A program made the translations under genes and the position numbers. DNA of 64,000 nt. It comes from Acidovorax sp. NCPPB 4044 (GTDB lineage Bacteria > Pseudomonadota > Gammaproteobacteria > Burkholderiales > Burkholderiaceae_C). The notes beneath the pieces were generated by a model. That model did not search any database and was not told the origin of the DNA. It was given only the letters and a program-made list of their open reading frames with translations. Location of the stretch: assembly GCF_028069655.1 (NCBI RefSeq), contig NZ_JAMCOS010000001.1:4618001-4682000 (forward strand). The letters are read 5' to 3'. Of this stretch, positions 62,957-64,000 are shown piece by piece. Numbering within the stretch: the stretch's first letter is position 1; each line of letters begins with the position of its first letter.

Positions 62957-63495
62957 ACTTTCCCGCTCCCACCGCCCTCCCGACCGTGCGCCGCGTCGGC
63001 ACGAACGAGGCCGCTGCCTGCATCCCCGCCCTGGCCGAAGTGCTGGTGGACTGCGTGGAGGGCGGGGCATCGGTGGGCTTCATGCTGCCGCTGGGCGCGG
63101 CCAAGGCCGAGGCGTTCTGGCGCGGCGTGGCGGATGGCGTGGCCTCCGGCGCCCGCGCCCTGCTGGTGGCCGAAGATGCCACCGGCCAGGTCGTCGGCAC
63201 CGTGCAACTGGTGCTGGCCCAGCCTGACAACCAGCCGCACCGTGCCGACCTGGCCAAGATGCTGGTGCATCGCCGCGCGCGCCGGCAGGGGCTGGCGCGG
63301 CGGCTGCTGGAGGCAGCCGACACCGTGGCCCGCGACGAAGGAAAGACCGTGCTGGTGCTCGACACCGTGACCGGCGGGGACGCCGAACGCCTGTACACCC
63401 GCGCCGGCTGGCAGCGCGTGGGCACCGTGCCTGAATACGCGCTGCTGCCCGACGGCACGCTCTGCGGCACCACGTTCTTCCACAAGCGCCTGTAG
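62953..63495 (+). CDS. GNAT-family N-acetyltransferase
   Basis: A 180-residue acetyltransferase. The GNAT strand-4 region is VVGTVQLVLAQ. The acetyl-CoA loop is LVHRRARRQGLARRLLEAAD (R-x-x-G-x-A). LVLDTVTGGDAERLYTRAGWQRVGTVPEYAL follows. The substrate is unknown. The ATG overlaps the XRE-cupin stop. RAGW and PEYAL suggest the family near phosphinothricin/tabtoxin-type acetyltransferases, without certainty. Confidence 0.86.
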   Translation: MNFPAPTALPTVRRVGTNEAAACIPALAEVLVDCVEGGASVGFMLPLGAAKAEAFWRGVADGVASGARALLVAEDATGQVVGTVQLVLAQPDNQPHRADLAKMLVHRRARRQGLARRLLEAADTVARDEGKTVLVLDTVTGGDAERLYTRAGWQRVGTVPEYALLPDGTLCGTTFFHKRL

Positions 63496-63623
63496 CGGCG
63501 CCTGCCCCCCGGCCTCCCACCGGCTTCCTTGTTGATGCACGGCAAGCGCATGCGCGCGCGGTCGGCCCACAATGGCCGACCGCGCCTTCCAGCGCTTCAC
63601 CCCGCCGCATTGCGATCCTGTCC

Positions 63624-64000
63624 ATGCACCACACCACCGAGCCGCAGACCCACCGCCGTGACAGCGACGTCCTCATCGTGGGCGCTGGCCCGGCCGGCCT
63701 GTCGCTGGCAACGGCGCTGGGTCAGGCCGGTTTCCAGGTGACGGTGATCGACCAGCAGAGCGAGGCCGCGCTCGCCGATCCCGCGCCGGACGGCCGCGAG
63801 ATCGCCCTCACCCACCCCAGCGGCGACACGCTGCGCCGCCTGGGTTCGTGGCAGCGTCTGGCCGCGCACGAGATCGGCCGCATCACCGAAGCGCAGGTGC
63901 ACGACGGGCCCGTGGGCCGGCATGCCGCACTGCAGCTGGATGCGCAGCGCAGCGGCACCGGCCACCTGGGCTGGATCGTGCCCAACCACGCATTGCGCCG
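63624..64000 (+). CDS. UbiH/UbiF-like FAD-dependent monooxygenase, N-terminal part
   Basis: The gene is cut by the right window edge after about 125 codons. The FAD fold is SDVLIVGAGPAGLSLATALGQAGFQVTVID. DGREIALTHPSGDTLRRLGSWQRL and GHLGWIVPNHALR are typical of the ubiquinone-hydroxylase group. It probably hydroxylates a quinone precursor or another aromatic compound. The start at 63624 has no strong ribosome site. Confidence 0.85.
   Translation, partial: MHHTTEPQTHRRDSDVLIVGAGPAGLSLATALGQAGFQVTVIDQQSEAALADPAPDGREIALTHPSGDTLRRLGSWQRLAAHEIGRITEAQVHDGPVGRHAALQLDAQRSGTGHLGWIVPNHALR

Overview
The window is one contiguous stretch of a GC-rich betaproteobacterial chromosome. The gene content suggests a plant-associated member of the Comamonadaceae, most likely the Acidovorax/Paracidovorax group. 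The reasons are a NagR/NahR-controlled salicylate-to-gentisate pathway, a MinCDE operon, GTP-type PEP carboxykinase, OpgD, and two genes with perfect HrpX-type PIP-box promoters that encode effector-like proteins. The genus is an inference from content and codon style, not from a database search. I saw no rRNA, tRNA, CRISPR array, insertion sequence or prophage.

Layout. 1-3514: end of a sigma-54 activator, a probable sigma-54 promoter with an upstream palindrome, two proteins built from the same small repeat domain, and an MFS exporter. 3613-4509: secreted alpha/beta hydrolase. 4522-13926: catabolic cluster. Salicylate 5-hydroxylase (nagAa-G-H-Ab) lies divergent from nagR, and gentisate dioxygenase, fumarylpyruvate hydrolase, maleylpyruvate isomerase and an aromatic-acid symporter lie divergent from a second LysR gene. 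Together they would convert salicylate to fumarate and pyruvate. 14007-15674: AidB-like acyl-CoA dehydrogenase. 15690-23009: two related putative type III effectors, one with a C-terminal NEL (IpaH-type) ubiquitin ligase domain, flanking a FecI-FecR-TonB receptor iron module. 23043-29168: threonine ammonia-lyase, OpgD, a 50-residue membrane protein, QueC and PckG. 29446-37055: MdtABC-type RND efflux operon. 37208-43991: regulators, metallophosphoesterase, UspA, D-amino-acid dehydrogenase and an FMN reductase. 44019-49645: M14 peptidase, an alpha/beta hydrolase-fold protein without a nucleophilic Ser, flavin reductase, MinCDE and PssA. 49747-52450: AsnC/Lrp regulator with ornithine cyclodeaminase and arginase. 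52463-54610: acetoacetyl-CoA synthetase. 55168-57107: a compact, apparently undescribed RiPP-like operon (small precursor, second small protein, M29-peptidase-like protein, PqqD-like recognition element). 57252-64000: M48 lipoprotein protease, an IclR-SMP30 fusion regulator with an aldehyde dehydrogenase, a broken LysE exporter, an XRE-cupin regulator with a GNAT acetyltransferase, and the start of a UbiH-like FAD monooxygenase.

The most notable signals are three. First, the PIP box plus -10 element has the same geometry in front of both effector-like genes, which share a helical N-terminal domain. Second, the RiPP-like operon contains no known cyclase or radical-SAM enzyme. Third, an AT-rich dispersed palindromic repeat occurs five times; one copy lies in frame inside the acetoacetyl-CoA synthetase gene and another supplies the stop codon and C-terminus of an FMN reductase.
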